Shown in pieces: positions 8,125-16,245 of a stretch of DNA of 64,000 nt (position 1 is its first letter; each line of letters opens with the position of its first letter). The stretch is from Bacillus pseudomycoides DSM 12442 (GTDB lineage: Bacteria; Bacillota; Bacilli; Bacillales; Bacillaceae_G): positions 3,428,710 to 3,492,709 of the forward strand of contig NZ_CM000745.1 of NCBI RefSeq assembly GCF_000161455.1, read 5' to 3'. The notes under the pieces were generated by a model, which searched no databases, was not told the DNA's origin, and was given only the letters and a program-made list of their open reading frames with translations. Position numbers and translations under genes: made by a program.

Positions 8125-8772
8125 TTATTTTTTATTAATAGACTCCACGACTTCTTTCATTAAAACTGGTGAAGCATACGCTTCAATACTAGAGGCAATT
8201 GCTAATATCACTCCAATGATTAGAAAAAAGCAAGTGTAACGTATTAACATCGGCAATAGCGGCTCGTTGATTTTTCGAATAAATTGATGCCTAATCATAC
8301 GTAAAGAAAAACTTGCAGCAACTGTCGTCATTACAAGAAACGCTGGAATGATAATTAAATTTTGTGGCAACACGGATACAAATGCTAATAACAATCCATT
8401 CCAACCGTGCTGACTCACTAAAAAACCTACTGTAAACCCAACAACTACCCCTTTTAAAAATAATAAAATAAAGATCAGTGGTAATCCAATAATTGAAATA
8501 CCTAACAGCCAAATAAATCCAATATATTTTAATTGTGAAAAGTAACTTTCTCGAAACATTTCACTCGCAATTGCAAATTCACCTTTGGAAACTTGTCCAA
8601 AAAATCGGTTCAAATAAAAAGATAAATCTTGCTTTTGATTCACCTGCAAACTATTTACAAGAATTGCCCCAAATACTACTCCCATCAATAATAAAACGGA
8701 AACAAATATGTAAAGCGAAGAATTCTCTTGGATATGAGAAATTACACGATTTTGCCAAGTTTTTCGTAACAT
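8125..8772 (-). CDS. spoIIM: Stage II sporulation protein M
   Basis: SpoIIM (215 residues) is a mother-cell membrane protein of the engulfment machinery; with SpoIID and SpoIIP it remodels septal peptidoglycan. The sequence shows about five hydrophobic segments with the family pattern (FILLFLKGVVVGFTVGFLV; VSVLPQNLIIIPAFLV) and an N-terminal cytoplasmic stretch. Its place beside fur, yqzK and xerD is the same as in B. subtilis. A good sigma-E-type promoter lies directly upstream, as expected for a gene of this compartment. Confidence 0.93.
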   Translation of the reverse strand: MLRKTWQNRVISHIQENSSLYIFVSVLLLMGVVFGAILVNSLQVNQKQDLSFYLNRFFGQVSKGEFAIASEMFRESYFSQLKYIGFIWLLGISIIGLPLIFILLFLKGVVVGFTVGFLVSQHGWNGLLLAFVSVLPQNLIIIPAFLVMTTVAASFSLRMIRHQFIRKINEPLLPMLIRYTCFFLIIGVILAIASSIEAYASPVLMKEVVESINKK

Positions 8773-8802
8773 TTTTCTTCCCTCCGTTCACACTCTTACT
8801 AA

Positions 8803-8830
8803 AATGTATGAAAGAAAGAAAAAAGTATGA
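8803..8830 (-). promoter_or_regulatory. Sigma-E-like promoter of spoIIM
   Basis: On the minus strand TCATACT (-35) and CATACATT (-10) are separated by 13 bases. Both agree with the Bacillus sigma-E consensus, and they lie about 30 bases upstream of the spoIIM ATG. Confidence 0.65.
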
Positions 8831-8896
8831 CGAATTAACATTGAAATTCCGCTCTACTTTGCTAAACTTAAAAGTAGAGAATAGGAGGGATTTTGC

Positions 8897-9448
8897 TTGA
8901 AACCATTATTATTAGATTTTCCAACATTATTTCAAACTGAGCGCCTACAAGTACGCAAACCATTCCCAGGTGATGGAACAGAGGTGTATGAAGCAATTCA
9001 AGCTTCTGTAGAAGACTTACAACCTTGGATGTCCATTACATCTGAAACAGAAGAAAGTGCTGAGGAAATAGTTCGGGAAGCTCATGGACAATTTTTACTT
9101 CGTGAAACATTAGCTTTTCACTTATATGATAAAGTATCTGGTACGTTTATTGGAGCTCTTACCCTTCATCCAGAAAACTGGGATATTCCAAAATTTTCAC
9201 TTCGTTTCTGGTTACATAGCACTTATACAAAACAAGGTTATATGACAGAAGCAGTAAAAGGCGCTGTCCAGTTTGCTTTTGATAAACTTGGTGCGAGACG
9301 ACTTGAAATTCGCTGTGATGCTACAAATGTAAATGCATGTGCCTTAGCAGAACGTCTTGAATTTATTTTAGAAGGTACACTAGAAAACGACTTTCTTGCT
9401 CCAGACGGTAGCTTACGTGACACACGCGTATACGCCAAAATTAATTAA
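8897..9448 (+). CDS. GNAT family N-acetyltransferase, RimJ/RimL type
   Basis: This 183-residue protein has the GNAT fold of the RimJ/RimL subgroup: an N-terminal TERLQVRKPFPGDG, and an acetyl-CoA-binding region around LHSTYTKQGYMTEAVKGAVQFAFDKLGARRLEIRCDA. Such proteins acetylate protein N termini or small amines. The substrate cannot be predicted. Translation starts at TTG, supported by AGGAGGG eight to ten bases upstream. It is not part of the fur or nudF units, and converges on nudF across a shared terminator. Confidence 0.85.
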   Translation: MKPLLLDFPTLFQTERLQVRKPFPGDGTEVYEAIQASVEDLQPWMSITSETEESAEEIVREAHGQFLLRETLAFHLYDKVSGTFIGALTLHPENWDIPKFSLRFWLHSTYTKQGYMTEAVKGAVQFAFDKLGARRLEIRCDATNVNACALAERLEFILEGTLENDFLAPDGSLRDTRVYAKIN

Positions 9449-9449
9449 A

Positions 9450-9478
9450 ACACTCGCCTTGGGCGAGTGTTTATTTTT
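9450..9478. terminator. Bidirectional terminator between GNAT gene and nudF
   Basis: CACTCGCC, loop TTG, GGCGAGTG with T/A runs on both sides. Confidence 0.85.
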
Positions 9479-10010
9479 GTAATTGCAAGTATTGCACAGC
9501 GAACATAGTCTTTGCATCATGGATACGTTGATTTTTCATAAGTTCAACTGCTTCTTCTAATGAAACTTCCATTAATTCCACAAACTCATCTTCATCTAAA
9601 GCTGCTTTATTTTCCTTTTTCTTCAATCCAGTTGCTTTGTATACATATAGAATTTCATCCGCAAAACCAGGTGATGTATAGAAAGATGTAACAAATTCCA
9701 TTTTGTCACATACATACCCTGTCTCTTCTTCTAATTCACGAGCCGCTGTTACCTCTGGCTTTTCTCCAGGCTCTAATTTTCCAGCAGGAATTTCTACAAT
9801 CTCTTTTTCTAATGCTTTACGGTACTGCTCAACAAGCACGATTTTCTTTTCATCTGTCACAGCAATTATAGCAACCGCACCAGGATGATTGACAATCTCA
9901 CGTTTACTCACTTCTCCATTTGGCAATACTACATCATCAACACGAACTTTAATAACTTTCCCATCAAAAATTGGTTCGGTTGCAATCGTTCTCTCTGCAA
10001 GATTACTCAC
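9471..10010 (-). CDS. nudF: ADP-ribose pyrophosphatase (Nudix hydrolase)
   Basis: This 179-residue enzyme hydrolyses ADP-ribose to AMP and ribose-5-phosphate. The Nudix box is complete: GKLEPGEKPEVTAARELEEETGY contains the GX5EX7REXXEEXGX pattern (motif near residues 77-99). The N-terminal strand pattern and overall length match Bacillus NudF (YqkG). It is divergent from mciZ, with yqkF beyond; this gene order is the same as in B. subtilis and supports the assignment. Confidence 0.9.
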   Translation of the reverse strand: MSNLAERTIATEPIFDGKVIKVRVDDVVLPNGEVSKREIVNHPGAVAIIAVTDEKKIVLVEQYRKALEKEIVEIPAGKLEPGEKPEVTAARELEEETGYVCDKMEFVTSFYTSPGFADEILYVYKATGLKKKENKAALDEDEFVELMEVSLEEAVELMKNQRIHDAKTMFAVQYLQLQK

Positions 10011-10028
10011 AATATTTCATCTCCCTAT

Positions 10029-10056
10029 TCTATTTCCTACTTGTTCTTCATACATT
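10029..10056 (+). promoter_or_regulatory. Possible sigma-E promoter of mciZ
   Basis: CATACATT (10049-10056) is a perfect sigma-E -10 box, 28 bases before the mciZ ATG. The -35 region (TCTATT) matches weakly. MciZ is known in B. subtilis to be made under sigma-E. Confidence 0.45.
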
Positions 10057-10084
10057 TTACCACACTGAAAGGAGCGTGATAAAA

Positions 10085-10213
10085 ATGAAAGTATATATTT
10101 TACCAAATCGTATCACGTTGGTCGGAAAGGCTTGGCAAATTCGGCATCAGCTAAAGCAATACGGAAAAGAGTATGAAACTGTAAAAGAATGGATTACAGC
10201 AAACGAAAAGTAA
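10085..10213 (+). CDS. mciZ: MciZ, mother-cell inhibitor of FtsZ
   Basis: A 42-residue peptide starting MKVYILPNRITLVGKAW. It aligns closely with the 40-residue B. subtilis MciZ, sharing the MKV start, the LVGKAWxIRxxLKxYG core and the VKxWI end. It also sits between nudF and the YqkF-type reductase as in that species. MciZ caps FtsZ filaments in the mother cell during sporulation and blocks Z-ring formation there. The start has AAAGGAG about 12 bases upstream. It is short enough to be missed by gene callers with longer cutoffs. Confidence 0.88.
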   Translation: MKVYILPNRITLVGKAWQIRHQLKQYGKEYETVKEWITANEK

Positions 10214-10266
10214 ACATTTGTCAACCTTCTTCTGCTTTCGTACAATACAAGTAAGGAGGTTGGCCT

Positions 10267-11181
10267 ATGAAAAAACGTCAATTAGGAAACTCAGATTTAT
10301 ATGTTACTGAAATGGGACTCGGTTGTATGTCCCTTGGCACCAATGAACATGAAGCGATCCGCATCATCCATGAAGCAATGGATTTAGGAATTAATTTTTT
10401 TGATACAGCAGACTTATACAATTATGGATTAAATGAAGAATTTGTTGGAAAAGCTCTTAAGGGAAAACGCGATCAAATTGTTCTTACAACGAAAGTAGGA
10501 AACCGCTGGATTGAGGAGAAAAACGGCTGGTCTTGGGACCCTTCTAAAGCTTATATAAAAGCAGAGGTAAAAGAAAGTTTACGCCGCCTGCAAACGGATT
10601 ATATTGATTTATATCAACTTCACGGCGGTACAATCGAAGATCCTATCGATGAAACAATAGAAGCATTTGAAGAATTAAAACAAGAAGGTGTGATTCGTCA
10701 TTACGGAATTTCTTCTATCCGTCCAAACGTCATTCGTGAATATGCAAAACGTTCTAATATCGTTAGTGTATTGATGGAATATAGTCTTTTAAATCGCCAG
10801 CCTGAAGAATGGTTTCCACTACTTCAGGAGCATCAAATTAGCATCATTGCACGAGGACCACTTGCGAAAGGATTGTTAACTGATAACAATGAAAGAAAGA
10901 TAGAAAAAGTGAAAGAAAAAGATTATCTTTCTTATTCTTATGATGAGTTAATAAAAACATTAACTACTGTAAAAGAAATTACAAAGGAACGTTCGTTAAC
11001 TGAAACAGCTCTTCAATATTGTTTACATGACCCGATTGTGGCAGCTGTTATTCCTGGCGCTAGCTCCATCCAGCAACTACAAGAAAATGTACAAGCTAAC
11101 AATCAATCTCCATTAACAACTGAAGAATATAAACAAATTCAAGCAGCTGTTAAATGCGATACATACACATTACACCGATAA
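10267..11181 (+). CDS. yqkF: Aldo/keto reductase, YqkF family
   Basis: This 304-residue TIM-barrel NAD(P)H-dependent oxidoreductase has the catalytic tetrad of aldo/keto reductases: Asp and Tyr in FFDTADLYNYG, Lys in TTKVGN and His in LYQLHGG. The C-terminal VIPGASSIQQLQENVQAN is the cofactor-binding part. Substrate unknown. It follows mciZ by about 50 bases with its own ribosome binding site (AAGGAGG), and holds the same place as yqkF in B. subtilis. Confidence 0.88.
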   Translation: MKKRQLGNSDLYVTEMGLGCMSLGTNEHEAIRIIHEAMDLGINFFDTADLYNYGLNEEFVGKALKGKRDQIVLTTKVGNRWIEEKNGWSWDPSKAYIKAEVKESLRRLQTDYIDLYQLHGGTIEDPIDETIEAFEELKQEGVIRHYGISSIRPNVIREYAKRSNIVSVLMEYSLLNRQPEEWFPLLQEHQISIIARGPLAKGLLTDNNERKIEKVKEKDYLSYSYDELIKTLTTVKEITKERSLTETALQYCLHDPIVAAVIPGASSIQQLQENVQANNQSPLTTEEYKQIQAAVKCDTYTLHR

Positions 11182-11183
11182 AA

Positions 11184-11213
11184 AATGCTACCGTAATCGG
11201 TAGCGTTTTTTTT
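11184..11213. terminator. Bidirectional terminator between the two aldo/keto reductases
   Basis: GCTACCG, loop TAAT, CGGTAGC with flanking A and T runs. Confidence 0.85.
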
Positions 11214-12039
11214 ACATCGTATCGTATTTATCAGGATTTGTTCCAACATGTAAATTGCGATCAAGCGTATCAATTTGTTTGATTTCTTCTTCTGTTAATG
11301 AAAAATCAAAAATAGTAAAGTTCTCTTGAATACGCGATGGTGTAACAGATTTAGGGATTGTTACAATGCCACTTTGAATATCCCAGCGTAAAATAATTTG
11401 AGCAGGCGTTTTTTCATACTTTTTAGCAATTTCTTGAATAATCGGATGTTGAAATACTTCGCCGCCTCTCATTAACGGGCTCCATGCTTCCATTTGAATT
11501 TGTTCATTTTGACAAAAATCACGTAATTCAAACTGTGCAAGCATCGGATGAAGCTCTACTTGGTTCACCATCGGCTTCACATTACAATTTGGCAACAACT
11601 GTTCTAAATGGTGCTGATGAAAATTTGAAACACCAATTGCACGTACTTTTCCTTCTTCATATAATTTCTCAAGGGCACGATATGTATCTATGTATTTCCC
11701 TCTTATTGGCCAGTGAATCAAATATAAATCCACATAATCCATTTGTAATTCCTTCAAACTTTTGTCAAATGCTTGAAGTGTTGCTTCATAGCCTTGATCG
11801 TCATTCCATACTTTTGTCGTAATAAACAATTCTTCACGTGCGATTCCTGATTCACGAATCGCTTCTCCGACACCGCTTTCATTTTCATATACAGTCGCTG
11901 TATCAATAGAGCGATATCCAACTTCTAAAGCTGTTTTTACCGCTTGCTTTACTTCTTCTCCCTCTTTTGCTTTATATACACCTAAACCAAGCATCGGCAT
12001 TTTCACGCCATTATGAAGTGTAGTTGTTGGAATATACAT
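11212..12039 (-). CDS. Aldo/keto reductase, YvgN/YtbE (glyoxal reductase) type
   Basis: A 275-residue reductase of the AKR5 type. The tetrad is visible: RSIDTATVYENE (Asp, Tyr), TTKVWN (Lys) and LYLIHWP (His). NADPH binding is suggested by TIPKSVTPSRIQENF near the C terminus. Relatives reduce methylglyoxal, glyoxal and other short aldehydes; the real substrate is unknown. I chose the ATG of MYIPTTTLHNG because AGGAGG lies eight bases upstream; the open frame extends 23 codons further without a good start signal. It converges with yqkF. Confidence 0.85.
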   Translation of the reverse strand: MYIPTTTLHNGVKMPMLGLGVYKAKEGEEVKQAVKTALEVGYRSIDTATVYENESGVGEAIRESGIAREELFITTKVWNDDQGYEATLQAFDKSLKELQMDYVDLYLIHWPIRGKYIDTYRALEKLYEEGKVRAIGVSNFHQHHLEQLLPNCNVKPMVNQVELHPMLAQFELRDFCQNEQIQMEAWSPLMRGGEVFQHPIIQEIAKKYEKTPAQIILRWDIQSGIVTIPKSVTPSRIQENFTIFDFSLTEEEIKQIDTLDRNLHVGTNPDKYDTM

Positions 12040-12190
12040 GGGCCGTTCCTCCTTCTTCTCTCCTGCGAATTCTATAGACAGGATACCGCTAAATTTTATA
12101 ACCGTCACTTTATTTGAACAAGATTCTTGAAAAAAGTCAAAAAATATATACAGTTAACATAATAATTTTATTAAATAAGACTGTTTCATC

Positions 12191-12694
12191 TTATAGCTTT
12201 TGTAAAAACTCCTCTATTTCAGCTGAAGATTTGAAAATAACAATATTTTTCTCAGCAGATACAGCTTGTATTTTCCCAAAAATAGCAGGTCGTTTCACTT
12301 TTGGATACGTCCATACCCACTTCAAGAACTCAAAATCTAATTGTTCTTCACACCCTTCTCCCATATCAGGGCGCGTTTTATTATGATATTGTATCCTTCT
12401 TTTTATTACGCGATATAAACATTGTATTCTTGGCAAATCAATAAAGATAATGGTATCAGCTGCCTCTAATCGTATATCCATTGTAAATCCATAGTTTCCA
12501 TCGATAATCCAAGCTTCCTGCGTTACTAATTCTTTTTGTACCTGTATTTGTTCTTCGCGACTTGCTAGCACCCAATCTTTTTTCCAATAGAGTGCATCAA
12601 GATGAAATACTGGAAGTTGTAGTATCTCCCCTAATCGCCGTGAAAAAGTTGATTTTCCAGCTCCCCCAGAACCAATAATCATAATCTTTCTCAT
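12191..12694 (-). CDS. P-loop adenylate kinase-like protein (FlaR/topology-modulation family)
   Basis: This 167-residue P-loop protein has Walker A GSGGAGKST at residues 8-16, then DALYWKKDW and WIIDGNYG, and arginine-rich RVIKRRIQYHNKTRPDMGEG, a lid-like region. This matches a widespread small-kinase family often annotated DNA topology modulation protein FlaR. True function is not established, and a nucleoside or small-molecule kinase is plausible. It probably forms an operon with the GrpB-like gene 33 bases upstream on the same strand. Confidence 0.7.
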   Translation of the reverse strand: MRKIMIIGSGGAGKSTFSRRLGEILQLPVFHLDALYWKKDWVLASREEQIQVQKELVTQEAWIIDGNYGFTMDIRLEAADTIIFIDLPRIQCLYRVIKRRIQYHNKTRPDMGEGCEEQLDFEFLKWVWTYPKVKRPAIFGKIQAVSAEKNIVIFKSSAEIEEFLQKL

Positions 12695-12711
12695 CTCTTC
12701 TCTCCCCTTGC

Positions 12712-12751
12712 AAAAAATAACGCAAGCTTACTCGCTTCCGTTATTTTTTCT
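12712..12751 (-). terminator. Terminator overlapping the end of the GrpB-like gene
   Basis: On the minus strand AATAACGGAAGC and GCTTGCGTTATT can pair and are followed by six T. If active, it would reduce readthrough into the P-loop gene. Confidence 0.6.
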
Positions 12752-13252
12752 CCACTCAAGTGCTTTCTCATCAATGTTACGCACGAAGTCATTCTTTCCT
12801 TCTGTATATTGATCTCCATCATATGTGAATTTTTCTGCTAAATCTTTTTTCAATGCCGCATATACCTCTGCCTCTTCACAGTGTGCCATCATATAATCGC
12901 GAAATGCTAAATGACGTGTAATTTCCGGATTTCCTGTTCCGAAAACATGTAAATGATACGATCGTTTTTCTTCTGTTCCATGAATAAAAAAGCGGCGACC
13001 CGGGATACCATTCTCACCTTTTACAATGTAACCAAGTTGTTGAAAACATTCATTCCAATGATCTACGCTCTCAATGTTCTCTACTTCCATAATCATATCA
13101 ACAATTGGCTTTGCTGCGAGTCCCGGTACTGATGTGCTACCAATGTGATGTACTTTCACATGTTCTGGCATCGCTGCTTTTAACCTCTGTGATTCTATTT
13201 GAAATTTCTCACCCCAATGGTTTTCATAAGGAACGACTACAATCTTTCTCAT
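12728..13252 (-). CDS. GrpB family protein (UPF0157)
   Basis: A 174-residue protein with the GrpB/UPF0157 signature: PYENHWGEKFQIESQRL near the N terminus, then VHHIGSTSVPGLAAKPIVDMIMEV, the nucleotidyltransferase-fold-like motif. In some bacteria this domain is fused to dephospho-CoA kinase, but here it stands alone. The biochemical role is unknown. Expression with the downstream P-loop protein is possible, though a hairpin lies between them. Confidence 0.8.
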   Translation of the reverse strand: MRKIVVVPYENHWGEKFQIESQRLKAAMPEHVKVHHIGSTSVPGLAAKPIVDMIMEVENIESVDHWNECFQQLGYIVKGENGIPGRRFFIHGTEEKRSYHLHVFGTGNPEITRHLAFRDYMMAHCEEAEVYAALKKDLAEKFTYDGDQYTEGKNDFVRNIDEKALEWRKNNGSE

Positions 13253-13282
13253 CCCAATTCCCCTTTTCTTATCAAATCGCTA

Positions 13283-13319
13283 AAAAATCATCAGGACAAT
13301 TGTACTAATGATTTTTTAC
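13283..13319. terminator. Bidirectional terminator between YqkE and GrpB-like genes
   Basis: AAAAATCAT and ATGATTTTT arms around an AT-rich centre, with A and T runs at both sides. Confidence 0.6.
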
Positions 13320-13320
13320 A

Positions 13321-13584
13321 TTATTTAAAGTCTTTCCAAGTGAGATTACTTTCACTTAATAATTCTTCAAACGATTTATTCTTTTCACGTTCCTTTTGCT
13401 CTTTACGCTTTCTTTCTTGTTCTTCTATTTCTTTTTGCTCCGCTCTTACTTGTAATTCTTTCTTCTTACTTTTCAATTGATTCATTAACGATTTATTCAA
13501 TTGATCACCAATTGTAATGGAATCTTTCTCTGGCTGATTCATTTGCGTTTGTCTTTGCATTTGTCTCTGTTTCTTTTTCTTCAT
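13321..13584 (-). CDS. yqkE: YqkE family protein (DUF3886)
   Basis: An 87-residue, very charged protein with long runs of Lys, Gln, Arg and Glu (a probable single helix or coiled coil over residues 30-70). It ends in a conserved-looking SFEELLSESNLTWKDFK. This fits the DUF3886/YqkE family, found beside yqkF and yqkD in Bacillus. Function unknown. I prefer the ATG of MKKKKQRQ, which follows AAAGGTGAG; a GTG three codons upstream overlaps that site. Confidence 0.75.
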   Translation of the reverse strand: MKKKKQRQMQRQTQMNQPEKDSITIGDQLNKSLMNQLKSKKKELQVRAEQKEIEEQERKRKEQKEREKNKSFEELLSESNLTWKDFK

Positions 13585-13815
13585 ACTGCTCACCTTTTAC
13601 TTTTTTCTCCATTATAGGGGAAATACCTTACTCTCGACAATAAAAAAGACCATTCACTTTCGATTTCCCTATTATTTTTATTTTGTAAAGATGTAAAGAG
13701 AAAAATAAAATTTCATTAATTTTTATAATAAAAAGAATTTTTATAGCAATAACTCTCTTAATCTATTAAAATTATGTCGTATGATGTCAGATTATAAAAA
13801 AGGGAGAGAAAACTC

Positions 13816-15405
13816 ATGTGGAAAAAAGTCATTCCTGCAGCTTTAGTATTAAGTACAATTACTTTTTCAAGTGTATTTGCTGCACCTCCATCTCAAGTAC
13901 CAGCAGAACAAAATCGCTACATAGACGTACAAATGCTTGGTATTAACGACCTTCACGGTCAACTAGACACTGTAAAGAAAATTAACAACAAAGAAGCCGG
14001 GGGAGCTGAATACTTAGCTGCTTATTTACGTGATCGTGAAAAACAAAACCCAAATACACTTATGGTTCATGCTGGCGATATTGTCGGAGCAAGTCCTCCA
14101 GTTTCTGCATTATTGCAAGATGAACCTACAATCGAATTTTTAAATGATTTAGGTTTTGATGTTGGAACTATTGGAAATCATGAATTTGACGAAGGTATTA
14201 ACGAAATGAATCGCCTTATTTACGGTGGGTATCACGAAAAAACAGGGAATTTTAAAGGAGCAAACTTCCCTTATGTTGCTGCAAATTTCTACAATAAATC
14301 AACTGGACGCTTATTTCTACCACCATTTACTGTAAAAATGGTACAAGGAGTTCCTGTCGGCTTTATCGGGGTTGTAACAACGGATGTTCCTAACGTTGTT
14401 ATGCCTACTATGCTAAAAAATGTACAAATTACAGATGAAGTTGAAGCAATTAACACATCCGTAAAACAACTGAAAAAACTAGGTGTTAAATCGATCGTTG
14501 TTCTTGCACATAATGGAGGTACAACGGATGATAACGGCGTAACAAATGGCGATATCGTTCGCTTAGCAAATGAGACTGATCCAGAAGTCGATGTCATTTT
14601 CGGCGGTCATAGTCACACTTATGTAAATGGAACCGTTAATAACAAACTTGTCGTACAAGCAAATTCTTATGGAATGGCTTTCGCTGATGTCGATGTAAAA
14701 ATTGATCGTAAAACAAAAGATATTATTGAGAAAAAAGCAGAAGTTGTTACAACCTACCATGAAGGAATAAAACCTGACCAACAAGTGAAAAAGAAAATGG
14801 ATCAGTATCAAGAAAAAATTGCTCCTCTTGTAAATCAGGTTGTTGGAAAATCTACCGCTCCAATGGATCGTAAACAAAATGCCGCGGGTGAATCCACTCT
14901 TGGAAATTTAATTGCTGATGTTCAGCGCTCGACCATGAATACTCAAATTGCCCTCATGAATCCTGGTGGTATTCGCAATGATCTAGATGCTGGCGATATT
15001 ACATGGGGAGAATTATATGGCATTCAACCATTTGGGAATCAATTGATAAAAGTTAATTTAACTGGTCAAGACATTCGAGATATTTTGAATCAACAGTGGC
15101 AAAAAAGTGTAACAAGAATGCTTCAAATTTCAGGTATTCAGTACACTTGGGATGCGAATAAACCAGACGGTGAAAAAGTTACCAATATCCATTTAACAAA
15201 TGGAGAAGAGCTAGTTGCCTCTAAAACTTACAGCGTTGTTGCAAATGCTTTTCTAGCTTCAGGCGGTGATGGATTTGTATCCTTTAAAAATGGAAAAGAT
15301 GCCGAAACAGGACCAACTGATTTCGAAGCGTTAGTGGATTATGTAAAACAAGTAAAAGAACCGATTCAACCTATTATTGATGGGAGAATTCAAAAAGTTA
15401 ATTAA
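13816..15405 (+). CDS. Secreted 5'-nucleotidase / metallophosphoesterase
   Basis: This 529-residue exported enzyme has a signal peptide (MWKKVIPAALVLSTITFSSVFA, cut near residue 22). The calcineurin-like domain carries metal ligands in GINDLHGQLD, HAGDIVGASPP, GTIGNHEFDEG and GGHSHTYVNG. The C-terminal 5'-nucleotidase domain contains MNPGGIRNDL and FLASGGDGF. It would release nucleosides and phosphate from extracellular nucleotides. There is no LPXTG motif, in contrast to the paralogue at 37115-39445, so it is probably free or loosely wall-bound. The start follows GGGAGAG. Confidence 0.88.
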   Translation: MWKKVIPAALVLSTITFSSVFAAPPSQVPAEQNRYIDVQMLGINDLHGQLDTVKKINNKEAGGAEYLAAYLRDREKQNPNTLMVHAGDIVGASPPVSALLQDEPTIEFLNDLGFDVGTIGNHEFDEGINEMNRLIYGGYHEKTGNFKGANFPYVAANFYNKSTGRLFLPPFTVKMVQGVPVGFIGVVTTDVPNVVMPTMLKNVQITDEVEAINTSVKQLKKLGVKSIVVLAHNGGTTDDNGVTNGDIVRLANETDPEVDVIFGGHSHTYVNGTVNNKLVVQANSYGMAFADVDVKIDRKTKDIIEKKAEVVTTYHEGIKPDQQVKKKMDQYQEKIAPLVNQVVGKSTAPMDRKQNAAGESTLGNLIADVQRSTMNTQIALMNPGGIRNDLDAGDITWGELYGIQPFGNQLIKVNLTGQDIRDILNQQWQKSVTRMLQISGIQYTWDANKPDGEKVTNIHLTNGEELVASKTYSVVANAFLASGGDGFVSFKNGKDAETGPTDFEALVDYVKQVKEPIQPIIDGRIQKVN

Positions 15406-15485
15406 CTTTTCTTTTAGATAAATTTATAAAAAAGAGAGAAACTATATTATTAAATTATGATTTTTCAAAAATTAATCTTTATGAT

Positions 15486-15524
15486 AAGAACCCTGTATTC
15501 CATTAGAATACAGGGCTTTTTATT
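15486..15524 (+). terminator. Terminator after the secreted nucleotidase
   Basis: CCCTGTATTC, loop, GAATACAGGG and a T run. It lies about 80 bases after the stop codon. Confidence 0.85.
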
Positions 15525-15647
15525 GATCTCTATGGAGAAAGGACATGCAATAAAAATTCACTTTCCCCTAAATAACCTTTTAAAGGATATGCACTCAGTA
15601 TATTGATTTCTCGTAGGATATATGAGCAGACACTGGGAGGTGAACAT

Positions 15648-16091
15648 ATGTATTCTTATTCAAATGATTGCAATTTGATATACAGACAAAACGACAAGCT
15701 AATTCATGACATTGAAAATGCAATTAACGGAGAGTATAGTGCAATAAATTGCTATGCTAAATTAGCTAATTTAGCTCCACAAGATAATGAACGCAATCAA
15801 ATACTCGAAATCCGACAAGACGAAATAAAACATTTCCAGCAATTTGTACAAATTTATATTCATTTAACCGGTAAACAACCTCAGCCAAAAATTATTGAAC
15901 AATGTCCAGATTCTTATGTGAATGGATTAGAATACGCGCTACAAGATGAGCAACGAACAGTCGATTTTTACTTGAAAATTGCAGATGATACTACAGATCA
16001 ATATATTAAAGAGACATTTCGTAGAACAGCAGCAGATGAACAAAATCACGCCGTTTGGTTCCTATATTATTTTTTAAAAGCTAAAAAATAA
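15648..16091 (+). CDS. Ferritin-like (rubrerythrin-type) protein
   Basis: A 147-residue four-helix protein with metal-binding patterns of the ferritin-like superfamily: a Glu in INGEYSAINCYAKLA, ExRQDEIKHF, then YALQDEQRTVDFYLKIA and RRTAADEQNHAVWF. It resembles YhjR-type proteins associated with Bacillus spores; that link is inference. There is no rubredoxin tail. I chose the ATG of MYSYSND because GGGAGGTG precedes it; an earlier start in frame lacks a site. Single gene. Confidence 0.75.
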   Translation: MYSYSNDCNLIYRQNDKLIHDIENAINGEYSAINCYAKLANLAPQDNERNQILEIRQDEIKHFQQFVQIYIHLTGKQPQPKIIEQCPDSYVNGLEYALQDEQRTVDFYLKIADDTTDQYIKETFRRTAADEQNHAVWFLYYFLKAKK

Positions 16092-16204
16092 TAATTGTTT
16101 TATACAAAGCAAATGCCTGATCCATGAAGATTTTCTCATCCCCACCCAACTCCTTTACTTTCACTAAAAACTCTAACTATCTACAAATAGCTAGATAAAA
16201 ACAC

Positions 16205-16243
16205 AGAGGATACATGCTCTTACATTGAACATAGTATCCTTTC
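16205..16243. terminator. Probable terminator hairpin
   Basis: AGGATAC and GTATCCT arms around about 20 bases, followed by TTCTTTC. It lies between the converging ferritin-like and regulator genes. Confidence 0.5.
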
Positions 16244-16245
16244 TT

